From contig CAUJIH010000101.1 in assembly GCA_963205275.1 (NCBI GenBank), forward strand, positions 1 to 64,000: a stretch of DNA of 64,000 nt, read 5' to 3'. The stretch comes from Verrucomicrobiota bacterium. GTDB taxonomy: Bacteria > Verrucomicrobiota > Verrucomicrobiia > Verrucomicrobiales > DEV007. The translations under genes were made by a program, and so were the position numbers. Position 1 is the stretch's first letter; every line of letters begins with the position of its first letter. The notes beneath the pieces were generated by a model. That model searched no databases and was not told the DNA's origin. It saw only the letters and a program-made list of their open reading frames with translations. Shown one piece after another: positions 32,284-41,671 of this stretch.

Positions 32284-33405
32284 TTACTTGTGGATACCGA
32301 ACATCTGGATCGAATCCTGGTCTCTCATTCGGTAGCCCGTGCCGAAGGGAAGAGGTTTCGCCAAGCCGGGAGTGCTGTACACCTGATGCAGGAAGGGTTG
32401 ATCGAATTCTTTAAACATGTCGATCGGTCCCGCGTATTGCCCATAATAGGTGACATTGAAGTAGGTGGCGAAGAACTCCGCCGGGATACCAGATTCATCC
32501 TGCAGGAGATACTGACAGTTTCCCACGAGAAAGTTGCGGATATTGGTGAACCCGTTCTGGTGCATGAGATAAGAGGCGGCTTTCAGATAGCCCATCCCTC
32601 CTGGACGAGCGTCGAGAAACAGTTTAAAGGGACTGTGCGCTTTGAATCCGCTGTCTGAAAGATCGGTTTTGAAGTAATAGAGGTTCGACTGGGCGGGGAA
32701 ATCGGGCAGTCGGTCGAGTGCGCGGATCTGTAGATGGATTCCCACCGCGTCCGCCGCATTGGCTTCTACCACATTCCCGGCAGCATCCAGTCGGATGAAA
32801 CGGCCTCCTAGGACTTCATGCTTCGTGAGCGCTGCAAAATAAAGTAGCACGGAATAAACGCCGTCGGTACCCTGTTGACCGAAGTCCTCGCGCATTTCGG
32901 TCGTGATAAAAAAGTTTCGCTGTGAGATGCTGCGAAGGCTGTGATTGAGTCGTGAGAGGTAGGCTCCGAGCTGGGCTTCGCCGAAGGTGAGAAAATCGGG
33001 TAGACTGCCCAAAGGCTCCATCCCGGCGAGAACGTAGTCATCTGCCCCTGGAAATAGCGTCACGACGTGAACGAAATCGGGGCCTGAAAATGGATACTTC
33101 ACTACATGGGGACGCGAAATTCGTGGATGGATCTCTCTCTTGGCCCAGTCGCTGATCGCATTCAGTCGGCGCTCATTCCACGTTTTTGCCAATTCCTGAC
33201 TCGATGCATAATGAGCGCGAACAGCAGGATAGCCTTCCAACTGCCGGAGTGGACTCTCGGGTCGCTGAGGCTGTCCGGCGAGGAAGCGTGCAATGTCATC
33301 AAATGATGCCTGTGCTGCGGCATCTCGCGGGAAAAATCCGGCGAGGAGCACTAGGGCGAGGAACATGAGAAGGGTGAAAGCAGAAGAAATGGCTGATCGG
33401 TTCAT
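32284..33405 (-). CDS. Exported protein of unknown function (373 aa)
   Basis: Start set at ATG 33405 (MNRSAISSAFTLLMF), giving a signal peptide that ends near DAAAQA. The mature part has mixed alpha/beta character with several Tyr/Phe-rich segments (NLYYFKTDLSDSG, AEFFATYFNVTYYGQYAGP). The phrases FVHVVTLFPGADDYVLAGMEPLG and NFLVGNCQYLLQDESGIP look conserved-domain-like, but I cannot name a family. It probably acts in the periplasm. It is divergent from the HYDIN-like gene and on the same strand as the Gfo/Idh gene, 87 nt upstream of it. Confidence 0.6.
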   Translation of the reverse strand: MNRSAISSAFTLLMFLALVLLAGFFPRDAAAQASFDDIARFLAGQPQRPESPLRQLEGYPAVRAHYASSQELAKTWNERRLNAISDWAKREIHPRISRPHVVKYPFSGPDFVHVVTLFPGADDYVLAGMEPLGSLPDFLTFGEAQLGAYLSRLNHSLRSISQRNFFITTEMREDFGQQGTDGVYSVLLYFAALTKHEVLGGRFIRLDAAGNVVEANAADAVGIHLQIRALDRLPDFPAQSNLYYFKTDLSDSGFKAHSPFKLFLDARPGGMGYLKAASYLMHQNGFTNIRNFLVGNCQYLLQDESGIPAEFFATYFNVTYYGQYAGPIDMFKEFDQPFLHQVYSTPGLAKPLPFGTGYRMRDQDSIQMFGIHK

Positions 33406-33620
33406 CAGTGTGCAAGAGAAGTTGGCTTTAATACGAGTGGATTCCGACAATCTTGCAAGTATTTCTCTGCTTTTTGGAATTTTCGCGAGAGTTCTGACGG
33501 CTCATTACGGTAATTTCCCGATTCAGGGGTTTTCAGAGTTCCTAATTCGATTTACATTAACCAAATATATCGAGTTGCCGAGTCTACTTTAGGGATCGGA
33601 TTCGAGTCGTAGCGCATAGG
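33406..33620. promoter_or_regulatory. Divergent intergenic region with a decayed REP copy
   Basis: This 215-bp space separates the divergent exported-protein and HYDIN-like genes and must hold both promoters. GTGG at 33437-33440 is followed by attccgacaatcttgcaag, a half-decayed member of the REP family. Bases 33540-33575 are AT-rich (cctaattcgatttacattaa and following). No specific promoter boxes are claimed. Confidence 0.4.
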
Positions 33621-35741
33621 ATGAGTCAGTCAGATCAAGGTTCCCATCGTTCGGGAGGTGTCGCCCGTCTCACGGTAGCGATCATAGGCGTCTGGATATC
33701 TTTCCTCGCTTCGCCTTTTGTTCAGGCTCAGATTTTTGGTGGAGGCGGCCTTTTTAATAAAAAACCGGAAGCACCGCGTGCGCAGACGGAGGATGAAATC
33801 GGCGTCCCCACTCCAGTCAGAGGGCGGGTCGAGGCGCTGAAAGGGCACGAAGTGACCTTCGAGATCCGGGCGGAGACGAAGACTCCCGCCGCGACGGCGG
33901 AATTCCTGATCCGTGTCTTTCCCTCAGCGGGCAAGATCGTGTCGATGGTCAGCAATCCGGGAGAGCGCAATAAGGCGCTGGTCACATACTGGGCCGATCC
34001 TGCCTCTAGTGCGACGAGTGATGCCTTCTCCTTCGCTGTCCGCTATCGCGGAGGACGTTACTCTCCCGAGATGCGCTTTGACATCGATCTGGTCGATCTG
34101 AAAGCGGAAGTCCAGGTTCCCGCAACGGTTGACTTCGGCGAGGTAATGGTGGGGGAGGAAGAGGTGCGAACGATTGCTGTGAAGAATCTGGGGAACGGAT
34201 CCCTAGATCGGCAGATCCTTCTCAATTCTCCTTGGTATCTGATCGAACCGGAAGATGGGAAATTTTCTATCGGCCCCCATGGAAGTCGCGTAATAAAGGT
34301 CGCATTCCGTCCCGAGTTGATGGGGGAAACGAGCTACTATCTCAGCATTAGTCGCACCAGTGGTGGAACGACGAAGCTAGTGGGCAAAGGCGGCGATCCC
34401 TTCCAGCTAGTGACAGAAACAGTGGAGCTAGCCGTTGATCCCGGCAGCGGGGAACGGCGCGGAATCATCGAACTGAAAAATCCCTCTGGAAAGTCCGTCC
34501 TCGTCCAGGCTCGGGCGAGCACGAGACTGGAGGCGAGCTTAGTGCAGGACGGCTATGTAATCCCTGCGGGTGGCTCTGTGGAAGTGCCGGTGCGTCTCGG
34601 TGCGACAGACACTGCTCCCTTTGATGGGCAGGTCGAATTTTTTCTCAAAAACGGCTACGCGAAATCCACCCGAGTCCTAGCACCAGTAATTCCAGCAAAA
34701 CTAGATATTTCTGTGAAGGATTCCCTGACCTCGGAGCTTATTAATTTCGGCAAGGTCGAGGCAGGGCGTTCGCTCGAGCGAGAGTTGACTGTCACCAATC
34801 GCGGTGGAGTCGGGATTCCGCTTTCTTTCCATGTTCCTGAACCATTTCGCCTGCTGACGAATCCCGGCCCACAACTGGCACCGATGTCATCGGTCAGACT
34901 GGTCGTCGGGCTTTTTCCCACCGATACGAGTCGTGGACTGATCGATGTGACCATGAATGTAATCGGCAATGACCAGACGATTCCCGTTCGCCTGCTTGGC
35001 AATGTCATTGCTCCCATGGGAAATGCTGTTTCTCGACCTCAGAATACCCTGCCGAATTTACCGAAAGGATTTCGGATGGGTGGGACTCATCCATCGACTG
35101 ATTCTCCTCCCACTGGGATAGGAACTGCGGGAGGATCGACACAGGTCGCCGACAGCATTCCCGTGACCCCGACGCAGGGTGATTCGACCAGTTCTTCGGT
35201 CGGTCGTCCACTCACTGCGGCAGAGAAGGAGGAAAATCGAACTTCATCGGGTTTCGTCGCCCGCCCCTTGGCGCAGCGAAACATCGACCCCAGCTTGCGA
35301 CGACCAGAGGAACTGGTGGTGCTCCTGTCGGGGAGTGATTTTCTAGAACTCGGGTGGACAGCGCCAAAGGATATCGGGAATGCTCACTTTGAGGTCGAAG
35401 TCAGTGGGATGCTGGTAAATGAGGAGACAGGAGAGCCGGTTTCTGTTTGGGTCCCGTATCCCGAGGTGAAAATACAGATGGTTGACCGCTTGGTGAAAGC
35501 AAAGCTGACGAAGCTGAGTCCAGTGAGGCGATACGACTTGCGAGCTGTTCTGGTGACAGAGGACGGGCGCAGTTCGCCTCCTTCGAATTCCATCATCGCT
35601 GAGACCACTCTTCCGATGGATTGGACTTATATTTATCTCACCCTCGGAATTCTTCTGCTGGCAGGGCTGGGGTATGCGATCTATCGGATCTGGCTCGCGA
35701 GAAGGCCGGATGTGTATCAATCCGAGTTCGTTGATCTCTGA
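33621..35741 (+). CDS. Exported Ig-like (HYDIN/ASPM-type) repeat protein with C-terminal anchor
   Basis: A 706-residue protein. A signal sequence (VAIIGVWISFLASPFVQAQ, about residues 15-37) leads to several beta-sandwich domains: about 50-160; a HYDIN/ASH-type domain about 165-265 (VDFGEVMVGEEEVRTIAVKN); a second about 370-470 (INFGKVEAGRSLERELTVTN); a linker rich in Ser/Thr/Pro; and an FN3-like domain about 565-660. A single transmembrane helix (TYIYLTLGILLLAGLGYAIY) anchors it with a short basic tail. Such proteins are structural or adhesion components of the cell envelope. The C-terminal 25 nt overlap the convergent rhomboid-like gene. Domain calls are by pattern; function is unknown. Confidence 0.75.
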   Translation: MSQSDQGSHRSGGVARLTVAIIGVWISFLASPFVQAQIFGGGGLFNKKPEAPRAQTEDEIGVPTPVRGRVEALKGHEVTFEIRAETKTPAATAEFLIRVFPSAGKIVSMVSNPGERNKALVTYWADPASSATSDAFSFAVRYRGGRYSPEMRFDIDLVDLKAEVQVPATVDFGEVMVGEEEVRTIAVKNLGNGSLDRQILLNSPWYLIEPEDGKFSIGPHGSRVIKVAFRPELMGETSYYLSISRTSGGTTKLVGKGGDPFQLVTETVELAVDPGSGERRGIIELKNPSGKSVLVQARASTRLEASLVQDGYVIPAGGSVEVPVRLGATDTAPFDGQVEFFLKNGYAKSTRVLAPVIPAKLDISVKDSLTSELINFGKVEAGRSLERELTVTNRGGVGIPLSFHVPEPFRLLTNPGPQLAPMSSVRLVVGLFPTDTSRGLIDVTMNVIGNDQTIPVRLLGNVIAPMGNAVSRPQNTLPNLPKGFRMGGTHPSTDSPPTGIGTAGGSTQVADSIPVTPTQGDSTSSSVGRPLTAAEKEENRTSSGFVARPLAQRNIDPSLRRPEELVVLLSGSDFLELGWTAPKDIGNAHFEVEVSGMLVNEETGEPVSVWVPYPEVKIQMVDRLVKAKLTKLSPVRRYDLRAVLVTEDGRSSPPSNSIIAETTLPMDWTYIYLTLGILLLAGLGYAIYRIWLARRPDVYQSEFVDL

Positions 35742-36622
35742 GAGCCATTTGTCGCCGATTTGCGACACTCGCAGCAGTATTCGAAACCGTCCTCGGCGAC
35801 ACGAAATTCGCGATCAGGGAAAGTTTCCTCCGTGGCTCCGCAGCGATGACATTCATGGAAAGTCGGATCGTTCCATGCATCTTCACTCTCGAATCGATGA
35901 CGACGAACGCGAGCCGCTGACTCTGATGTCAGTTTGCGAGCATAGGATGAGCCGAAGACTAGGAAATACGGGATGAATCCGATCAGAATATGACCGGTAG
36001 CGATCCAGGGCGTGGAGAAAACGAGCATCATCAGGATCACTACATTCAGCCATCCCAGCCACTTCGCCCGTATGGGAATGATGCCGAACAGGTAGATTCG
36101 CTCTTCCGGAAACATCGTGGCGAACGCAAGAAATACGGATGAGTAAAAAATCGTGTCAAAAATCACGCCGAAATCCATCAGTGAGGGACCCGTGACTAGG
36201 GCGTCTGTGGTGAGATGAGAGGCAGCGGGGAATGCGGAAAAAAGCCCGGTTACCCAAGGCAGAATCAGTCCACTGAGCGCCAGCATCCCGATCGTGGCTA
36301 CGACATACACATTCAGTCGAAAGGAGCCCCAGGTGGATTCGAGGAAGTCATTGATAAAAAACAGAAAAAACAGCGCGAAGAGGACGAAGATCACGTTCGT
36401 CGCTGCCGGAGAGATCACCCAGGAGAATAGCCTCCATACTTCACCTGAAAGAATCGCGGTCCGATCCCAAGCGATCCACCCGAGGAATTCCTGCGAAAAA
36501 AGCGAGAGCAGCCAAGTCAGAAGCTGAAACCCGGCGATCCAGCGCAGGATTTGTGCAAGTGCGATCCGACCGAAGCGCAGCTCTAGTCGATCTAGTATTC
36601 GATTTCCTGTTTCATGGATCAT
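35717..36622 (-). CDS. Rhomboid-like membrane protein with a C-terminal zinc ribbon
   Basis: Start set at 36622 (MIHETGNRILDRLELRFGRI) because the longer frame would overlap the divergent gcvT start. About six hydrophobic segments lie between residues 20 and 215, with LSGEVWRLFSWVISPA and FLFFINDFLESTWGSFRLNVY resembling the loop-1 and helix region of rhomboids. The catalytic GxSG Ser and the His partner are not evident, so it may be an inactive rhomboid-fold protein. The last 70 residues form a soluble domain with four cysteines (CHRCG ... YCCEC), a zinc-ribbon pattern. This pairing suggests a scaffold or chaperone role. Confidence is moderate for the fold and low for function. Confidence 0.6.
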   Translation of the reverse strand: MIHETGNRILDRLELRFGRIALAQILRWIAGFQLLTWLLSLFSQEFLGWIAWDRTAILSGEVWRLFSWVISPAATNVIFVLFALFFLFFINDFLESTWGSFRLNVYVVATIGMLALSGLILPWVTGLFSAFPAASHLTTDALVTGPSLMDFGVIFDTIFYSSVFLAFATMFPEERIYLFGIIPIRAKWLGWLNVVILMMLVFSTPWIATGHILIGFIPYFLVFGSSYARKLTSESAARVRRHRFESEDAWNDPTFHECHRCGATEETFPDREFRVAEDGFEYCCECRKSATNGSQRSTNSD

Positions 36623-36634
36623 TTCGAGGAAGGT

Positions 36635-36719
36635 GCGGGAGATCGATGCGATTTCAATCACAAACCGCAGAGGCGAAGCCAGAGAATTGACTTCACAGCG
36701 GATTCGTCGAAACTCCCGC
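36635..36719 (+). promoter_or_regulatory. Leader region with an inverted repeat sequestering the gcvT start
   Basis: GCGGGAG at 36635-36641 is perfectly complementary to CTCCCGC at 36713-36719, which ends one base before the gcvT ATG. The enclosed 70 nt contain further G/C-rich short pairings (ccgcagaggcgaagcc). A structured leader before glycine cleavage genes would fit a glycine-responsive RNA, but the standard glycine riboswitch core is not clearly present. Confidence 0.35.
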
Positions 36720-36720
36720 G

Positions 36721-37785
36721 ATGAACCAGACTCCTCTCCATGCTCGACATGTCGCTTTGGGTGCTCGGATGGTCCCATTCGCTGGATGGGACATGCCTGT
36801 GCAGTATGAAGGCATCGCGATGGAACACCGTCAGGTACGTGATCGAGTGGGCATTTTCGACATTTCGCACATGGGCGAATTCGAAGTCGAAGGAGCGGAG
36901 GCTGTCCGCTGGCTCGATGCGCGTCTCAGCAATCGAGCCGCCTCTTTATCCATCGGACAGGGACAATACACTCTGCTGCTGAACGATGCAGGCGGCGTGA
37001 TCGATGATCTTCTCCTCTACAGACTTGGTGAAAATCATTATTTCATGGTAGTCAACGCAGCCCGTGTGGAACGCGATCGCGAGTGCTTGATCGAAGCAAA
37101 ACCGGAGGCTCAGGGAGTGGTGTTTCGGGATCGCAGCAGCGAATACGGGGCTGTGGCGGTACAGGGGCCGGAGAGTCTCGCGCTCTGGGAGAAGATCGGC
37201 GAGGAAGTTCTTCTTCCTCAACGAAACTGTCTGTTGCAGCAGGGGAACGCCCTGATCTGTCGCACGGGGTACACGGGAGAGGATGGATATGAGATTTTCG
37301 CTCCGAATGAGGAAATTGGTTCGTGGTGGGATCGACTGACCGCTGCGGGTGCTGCACCCTGTGGACTCGGTGCTCGGGACACGCTGCGCCTAGAGAAGTG
37401 CTATCCACTGAACGGAAATGATCTCGACGAGGTGCATACCGCGCTGGAGGCCGGACTCGCCCCGTTCGTGAAGCTCGATAAGGGAGATGGTTTCGTGGGT
37501 AGCTCTGCTCTTCTGGCCCAGCGCGATGCGGGGATTCCGACTCGCTTGACGGCTCTGCGTGTGATCGATAAGGCACCGCCTCTGCGTCACGGCTATCCCA
37601 TACTCTCTACCTCCGGTGGCCCTACCCTGTCTGAACTGACCAGCGGCACTCTGTCTCCCAGTCTCAACGTTGGCATTGGCCTAGCCTATCTCCCACTAGC
37701 CTACTCCAAACCCGGTAGAGAGCTTCTAATCTCGATTCGGGGGCGGGAGTTCCGAGCAGAAGTCGTGAAGAAACCCTTTCTTTGA
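36721..37785 (+). CDS. gcvT: Glycine cleavage system T protein (aminomethyltransferase)
   Basis: The 354 residues match GcvT along its length. The N-terminal part reads RMVPFAGWDMPVQYEGIAMEHRQVR and VGIFDISHMGE, the folate-binding half; TGYTGEDGYEIF and the conserved arginine in 'GARDTLRLEKCYPLNG' (with Leu-Asn-Gly) appear in the middle, and a C-terminal beta-barrel follows. GcvT transfers the methylene group from aminomethyl-lipoyl GcvH to tetrahydrofolate, releasing ammonia. It is the first gene of gcvT-gcvH-gcvP. The Asp usually needed for catalysis is present in the central 'ARD' region. Identification is secure. Confidence 0.95.
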   Translation: MNQTPLHARHVALGARMVPFAGWDMPVQYEGIAMEHRQVRDRVGIFDISHMGEFEVEGAEAVRWLDARLSNRAASLSIGQGQYTLLLNDAGGVIDDLLLYRLGENHYFMVVNAARVERDRECLIEAKPEAQGVVFRDRSSEYGAVAVQGPESLALWEKIGEEVLLPQRNCLLQQGNALICRTGYTGEDGYEIFAPNEEIGSWWDRLTAAGAAPCGLGARDTLRLEKCYPLNGNDLDEVHTALEAGLAPFVKLDKGDGFVGSSALLAQRDAGIPTRLTALRVIDKAPPLRHGYPILSTSGGPTLSELTSGTLSPSLNVGIGLAYLPLAYSKPGRELLISIRGREFRAEVVKKPFL

Positions 37786-37862
37786 AAAACTAGTGACTGA
37801 CATGAGAATGTCGGTTGTCACCTCTTCGGAATTTGCTTTGTTCCTCGATCTCTCAACTGCCC

Positions 37863-38243
37863 ATGAATGTGCCTGACCATCTTCTCTTTGCCTCTTCTCA
37901 CGAATGGATCGATCCGACGGATCCCGCCAATGCTCCCGTCGGGATCAGTGATCGTGCCCAAGAGGAATTGACCGATATCGTCTATCTGGAACTGCCGGAA
38001 GTCGGGCGCGTTCTGGAGAAAGGCGAGGCGTTCGCCGTAGTCGAGTCTGTCAAAGCGGCCAATGACATCTACGCTCCCGTTTCTGGAGAGGTCGTGGAGG
38101 TGAATGAGGCCTTGGCCGAATCTCCAGAGTCGGTGAATCAAGATCCCTACGGCATGGGTTGGATGGTGAAAATCCGAGTGTCCAATCCCGACGAACTTTC
38201 CGATCTCCTCAACGCGGACGCTTACCGTGAACAAATTTCCTGA
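37863..38243 (+). CDS. gcvH: Glycine cleavage system H protein (lipoyl carrier)
   Basis: Start placed at ATG 37863 ([16 protein letters not shown]) rather than an upstream in-frame start, since the family begins with 'P..L.ys..HEWv'. The 126-residue product has [17 protein letters not shown] and the lipoylation site [17 protein letters not shown] (Lys near residue 62). It shuttles the aminomethyl intermediate between GcvP, GcvT and the L protein. The 3' end overlaps gcvP by 17 nt in another frame, indicating translational coupling. No lpd gene (L protein) is in the window. Confidence 0.95.
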   Translation: MNVPDHLLFASSHEWIDPTDPANAPVGISDRAQEELTDIVYLELPEVGRVLEKGEAFAVVESVKAANDIYAPVSGEVVEVNEALAESPESVNQDPYGMGWMVKIRVSNPDELSDLLNADAYREQIS

Positions 38244-41073
38244 TCCCGCCCCCTTCGCGGATCGTCATCTCGGTCCCTCGGAGGATGATGTTGCCCAGAT
38301 GCTCGAGACGCTCGGGCAGGAGTCGCTCGAATCTCTGATTCGGGAGGTGGTGCCGGACGATCTCTATCGCGATGAGCCTCTGAGTCTTCCGCCCGCACTG
38401 AGCGAAACGGGAGCGCTGGAGCGCCTGCGGGAAATGCTTTCTGTCGATGAGAGTTTTTGTTCCTTCATCGGACGCGGTTATTACGGGACGATCACTCCTG
38501 CGGTGATTCAGCGCTGTGTGCTGGAGAATCCAGGCTGGTACACGTCTTATACCCCGTATCAGGCGGAGATTTCGCAAGGTCGTCTCGAAGCCCTGCTGAA
38601 TTTCCAAACGATGATCTGCGACCTGACGGCTCTGCCGGTGGCGAACGCTTCCTTACTGGACGAGGCAACCGCAGCGGCGGAGGCGATGGCGCTGGCTGCC
38701 GGTGCTCGATCGAAGGCGAAGAGGTTTCTCGTCACCGACGATTGCTTTCCCCAGACCATCGACGTGATGCGCACGCGAGCAGCCGCCGTGGGAATTGAGC
38801 TGGAGGTCGTTTCCTTTTCCGAGCTTGATTTCGCGAAAGTAGGAGCGGATTTGATCGGAGTTCTCCTGCAATATCCGACGCAGAGTGGAGAAATCCGTGA
38901 TCTTCGCCAGATCGTGAGCGATTGTCATGCCGTGGGCGGAGTCGTAGTCGTCGCTGCGGATCTTCTGTCGCTGGTTCTACTGGAGCCACCTGGTTCTTGG
39001 GGGGCGGACCTTGTCATCGGCAGTGCCCAGCGCTTCGGAGTCCCCATGGGCTTCGGCGGACCTCATGCCGCCTACATGGCGTGTCAGGATGCACTCAAGC
39101 GACGCCTGCCTGGACGTCTGATCGGGGTCTCTCGCGATGCGGATGAGCGCCCCGCTTTCCGCCTGTCTCTCCAGACTCGCGAGCAACATATCCGACGGGA
39201 AAAGGCGACATCTAATATTTGCACGGCCCAAGCACTGCTCGCCATCATGGCCGGATTTTATGCGGTTTATCACGGCCCCAGAGGGCTCGAGCGCATTGCG
39301 CGTCGCGTTCATGGCGCAAGCTCGCAGTTGGCGGATGCACTAAAACAGGGTGGGTATGACCTGCTCCATGATACGTGGTTCGATACTCTCACGATTCGCG
39401 TGGAGGACGCGCAGCGTCGGGGTATCCTGATGCGTGCTCAGGCAGCCCGAGTCAATCTCCGCAGCGATCAGCCGGGACATCTGAGTCTCTCGCTCGACGA
39501 AGCCTGTGTGGAAAGTGGAGACTGGAGGCGGTTATTTGAGGTCTTCAGCGTTTCCGAAGCTGATATCGAGAAGGCTGAACACTCGGGAATTCCGGACGCG
39601 CTGTGTCGAACCTCTCCCTTCCTCACGCAGCCCGTTTTCAATCGCTTCCAGACAGAGACCGAGTTGATGCGCTACCTGCGTCGTCTGGAGGGGAAGGATA
39701 TCGCGCTCAACTGGAGCATGATTCCGCTGGGGTCCTGTACCATGAAGCTGAATGCTGCCGCTGAGATGATGCCCTTGAGTTGGAGCGCCATTTCCTCGCC
39801 TCATCCATTCGCACCTTCTGAGCAGACGCGAGGGTATCGAACCATGATTGCTGAGTTGGAATCTTGGCTGTCAGTGATCACTGGACTCGACGCGAGCAGC
39901 GTTCAGCCCAATGCTGGTTCTCAGGGAGAATATGCGGGCTTGCTCGCCATCCGACGTTATCTTGACTCCCGTGGAGAACAAGACAGGCGTGCCTGCCTCA
40001 TTCCAACGTCAGCGCACGGCACCAATCCCGCCAGCGCCGTGATGGCCGGATTCGAAGTCGTCGCCGTTGCGTGTGATTCGGACGGGAATATCGATACTGC
40101 CGATCTCGCAGCGAAGATTGACGCGCACTCTGATCGGCTCGGGGCACTGATGATCACCTATCCCTCGACTCACGGGGTTTTCGAGGAAGGGGTCTCCGCT
40201 CTCTGTGAGACGATCCATCGCCACGGCGGCCAAGTCTATATGGACGGAGCCAATCTCAATGCTCAGGTGGGACTTTGCTCTCCCGGTTCGATTGGAGCGG
40301 ATGTTTGTCATCTCAATCTTCACAAAACCTTCTGTATCCCGCATGGCGGAGGTGGACCCGGCGTCGGACCCATTTGTGTGCGATCTCACCTCGCTCCCTT
40401 CCTGCCTGGACATGGCGAATGGTCGGACCATCCCGATGGTGCGGTCAGCGCGGCACCCTACGGGAGCGCCAGTATCTTAACGATCTCCTGGATGTATCTG
40501 GCGATGATGGGGCCAGCCCTGCGTCGCGCTACGGAAATCGCGATGCTCAATGCGAACTACATTGCAGCACGCCTCGATCCTTATTTCCCCGTGCTCTATC
40601 GCGGGAAAAAAGGGCGTGTGGCGCACGAGTGCATCATCGACCTACGTGGCTTCAAAGAAAGCGCAGGGATCGAGGTGGAAGACGTCGCCAAACGGCTCAT
40701 CGACTTCGGATTCCACGCGCCGACCATGTCGTGGCCTGTCGCTGGAACGCTGATGATCGAGCCGACCGAGAGTGAATCGAGGGAGGAACTCGACCGCTTC
40801 TGTGACGCGATGATCGCCATCTACGATGAAATCGAAAAGATTGCTCAGGGAGAAGCTGATCGCGAAGATAATGCGCTGAAACGCGCCCCTCATCCAGCGG
40901 AAAGCCTGCTCAGTGAAAACTGGAATCGAGCCTACACGCGGGAATCAGCCGCCTATCCTCTACTGTGGGTTCGCGAGCGCAAGTTCTGGCCTCCGGTGAG
41001 TCGCATTGATAACGTATATGGCGACAGGCACTTGGTCTGCACCTGCGACGGTATGGAAAACTATGCTCCCTGA
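38227..41073 (+). CDS. gcvP: Glycine dehydrogenase (decarboxylating), P protein
   Basis: A 948-residue one-chain GcvP, matching the usual 950-960 residue fused form (GcvPA plus GcvPB). The start is GTG at 38227 within gcvH, giving [23 protein letters not shown], the standard N-terminus. Landmarks include [21 protein letters not shown], the PLP-lysine region [20 protein letters not shown] (Lys near residue 702), and [14 protein letters not shown]. It decarboxylates glycine and passes the aminomethyl group to GcvH. Near nt 39971-39998, in the [13 protein letters not shown] part, there is a short REP-like inverted repeat, but alignment with the family suggests no insertion. Identification is secure. 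Confidence 0.96.
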   Translation: MNKFPDPAPFADRHLGPSEDDVAQMLETLGQESLESLIREVVPDDLYRDEPLSLPPALSETGALERLREMLSVDESFCSFIGRGYYGTITPAVIQRCVLENPGWYTSYTPYQAEISQGRLEALLNFQTMICDLTALPVANASLLDEATAAAEAMALAAGARSKAKRFLVTDDCFPQTIDVMRTRAAAVGIELEVVSFSELDFAKVGADLIGVLLQYPTQSGEIRDLRQIVSDCHAVGGVVVVAADLLSLVLLEPPGSWGADLVIGSAQRFGVPMGFGGPHAAYMACQDALKRRLPGRLIGVSRDADERPAFRLSLQTREQHIRREKATSNICTAQALLAIMAGFYAVYHGPRGLERIARRVHGASSQLADALKQGGYDLLHDTWFDTLTIRVEDAQRRGILMRAQAARVNLRSDQPGHLSLSLDEACVESGDWRRLFEVFSVSEADIEKAEHSGIPDALCRTSPFLTQPVFNRFQTETELMRYLRRLEGKDIALNWSMIPLGSCTMKLNAAAEMMPLSWSAISSPHPFAPSEQTRGYRTMIAELESWLSVITGLDASSVQPNAGSQGEYAGLLAIRRYLDSRGEQDRRACLIPTSAHGTNPASAVMAGFEVVAVACDSDGNIDTADLAAKIDAHSDRLGALMITYPSTHGVFEEGVSALCETIHRHGGQVYMDGANLNAQVGLCSPGSIGADVCHLNLHKTFCIPHGGGGPGVGPICVRSHLAPFLPGHGEWSDHPDGAVSAAPYGSASILTISWMYLAMMGPALRRATEIAMLNANYIAARLDPYFPVLYRGKKGRVAHECIIDLRGFKESAGIEVEDVAKRLIDFGFHAPTMSWPVAGTLMIEPTESESREELDRFCDAMIAIYDEIEKIAQGEADREDNALKRAPHPAESLLSENWNRAYTRESAAYPLLWVRERKFWPPVSRIDNVYGDRHLVCTCDGMENYAP

Positions 41074-41587
41074 GCCACAGCGTCTCGAAAGGCAGTGCTG
41101 GCCTGATGATACCGCACCTTTCCCTGAAGACTGGGTTCCCAACATGCGGGCGAATCTCGTCTTCCTGCTGCGCGGTGATGAAGTTCTTCTGATCCATAAG
41201 AAAACGGGGATCGGAGCTGGGAAAGTCAATGGCCCTGGTGGCAAGCTGGAGCCGGGAGAGACGGCGGAACAGGCTGCCCGGCGTGAGGTCAATGAAGAAT
41301 TACACCTAAGCGTCGGAGCATTGGAGGAAATGGGCGACCTGCATTTCGACTTTGTGGATGGCTTGCGGCTCCACTGCGTCGTCTTTCGTGGCAGTGAGTT
41401 CGAGGGGACGCCGGAGGAAACGCGAGAGGCCAAACCCTTTTGGACTCCGATCAAGAATGTTCCCTATGATCAAATGTGGGCCGATGACCAGTATTGGCTC
41501 CCGCAAGTGCTGAGTGGACAAAAATTCCGTGGGTGGTTTCGCTTTGATCACGAGACCATGCTCTCCCGAGAAGTTCATTTCGGCTGA
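41063..41587 (+). CDS. NUDIX hydrolase (8-oxo-dGTPase-like)
   Basis: The likely start is ATG 41063, inside the last codons of gcvP (11-nt overlap); a later ATG at [11 protein letters not shown] is possible. The Nudix box [20 protein letters not shown] with EEL following is complete (Gx5Ex7REUxEExGU). The lead-in [31 protein letters not shown] resembles MTH1-type purine triphosphatases that remove 8-oxo-dGTP. Placement after gcvP suggests co-transcription but no functional link to glycine metabolism. The substrate is predicted from the MTH1-like sequence only. Confidence 0.88.
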   Translation: MLPEPQRLERQCWPDDTAPFPEDWVPNMRANLVFLLRGDEVLLIHKKTGIGAGKVNGPGGKLEPGETAEQAARREVNEELHLSVGALEEMGDLHFDFVDGLRLHCVVFRGSEFEGTPEETREAKPFWTPIKNVPYDQMWADDQYWLPQVLSGQKFRGWFRFDHETMLSREVHFG

Positions 41588-41671
41588 TCGAGTAGATGCA
41601 GTAGGTGCGATGATCCGAAAATCGCGGGACTGCGGGCTTGCAGAGAATACGACCCTGAGTTCCCTTGCTGT

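Noticed and set aside
39971-39998. A REP-like hairpin within gcvP (gtggagaacaagacaggcgt and following)
   Set aside because: The stem is imperfect and lacks the ACAATCCTGT core, and the encoded residues fit the normal GcvP sequence without an insertion.
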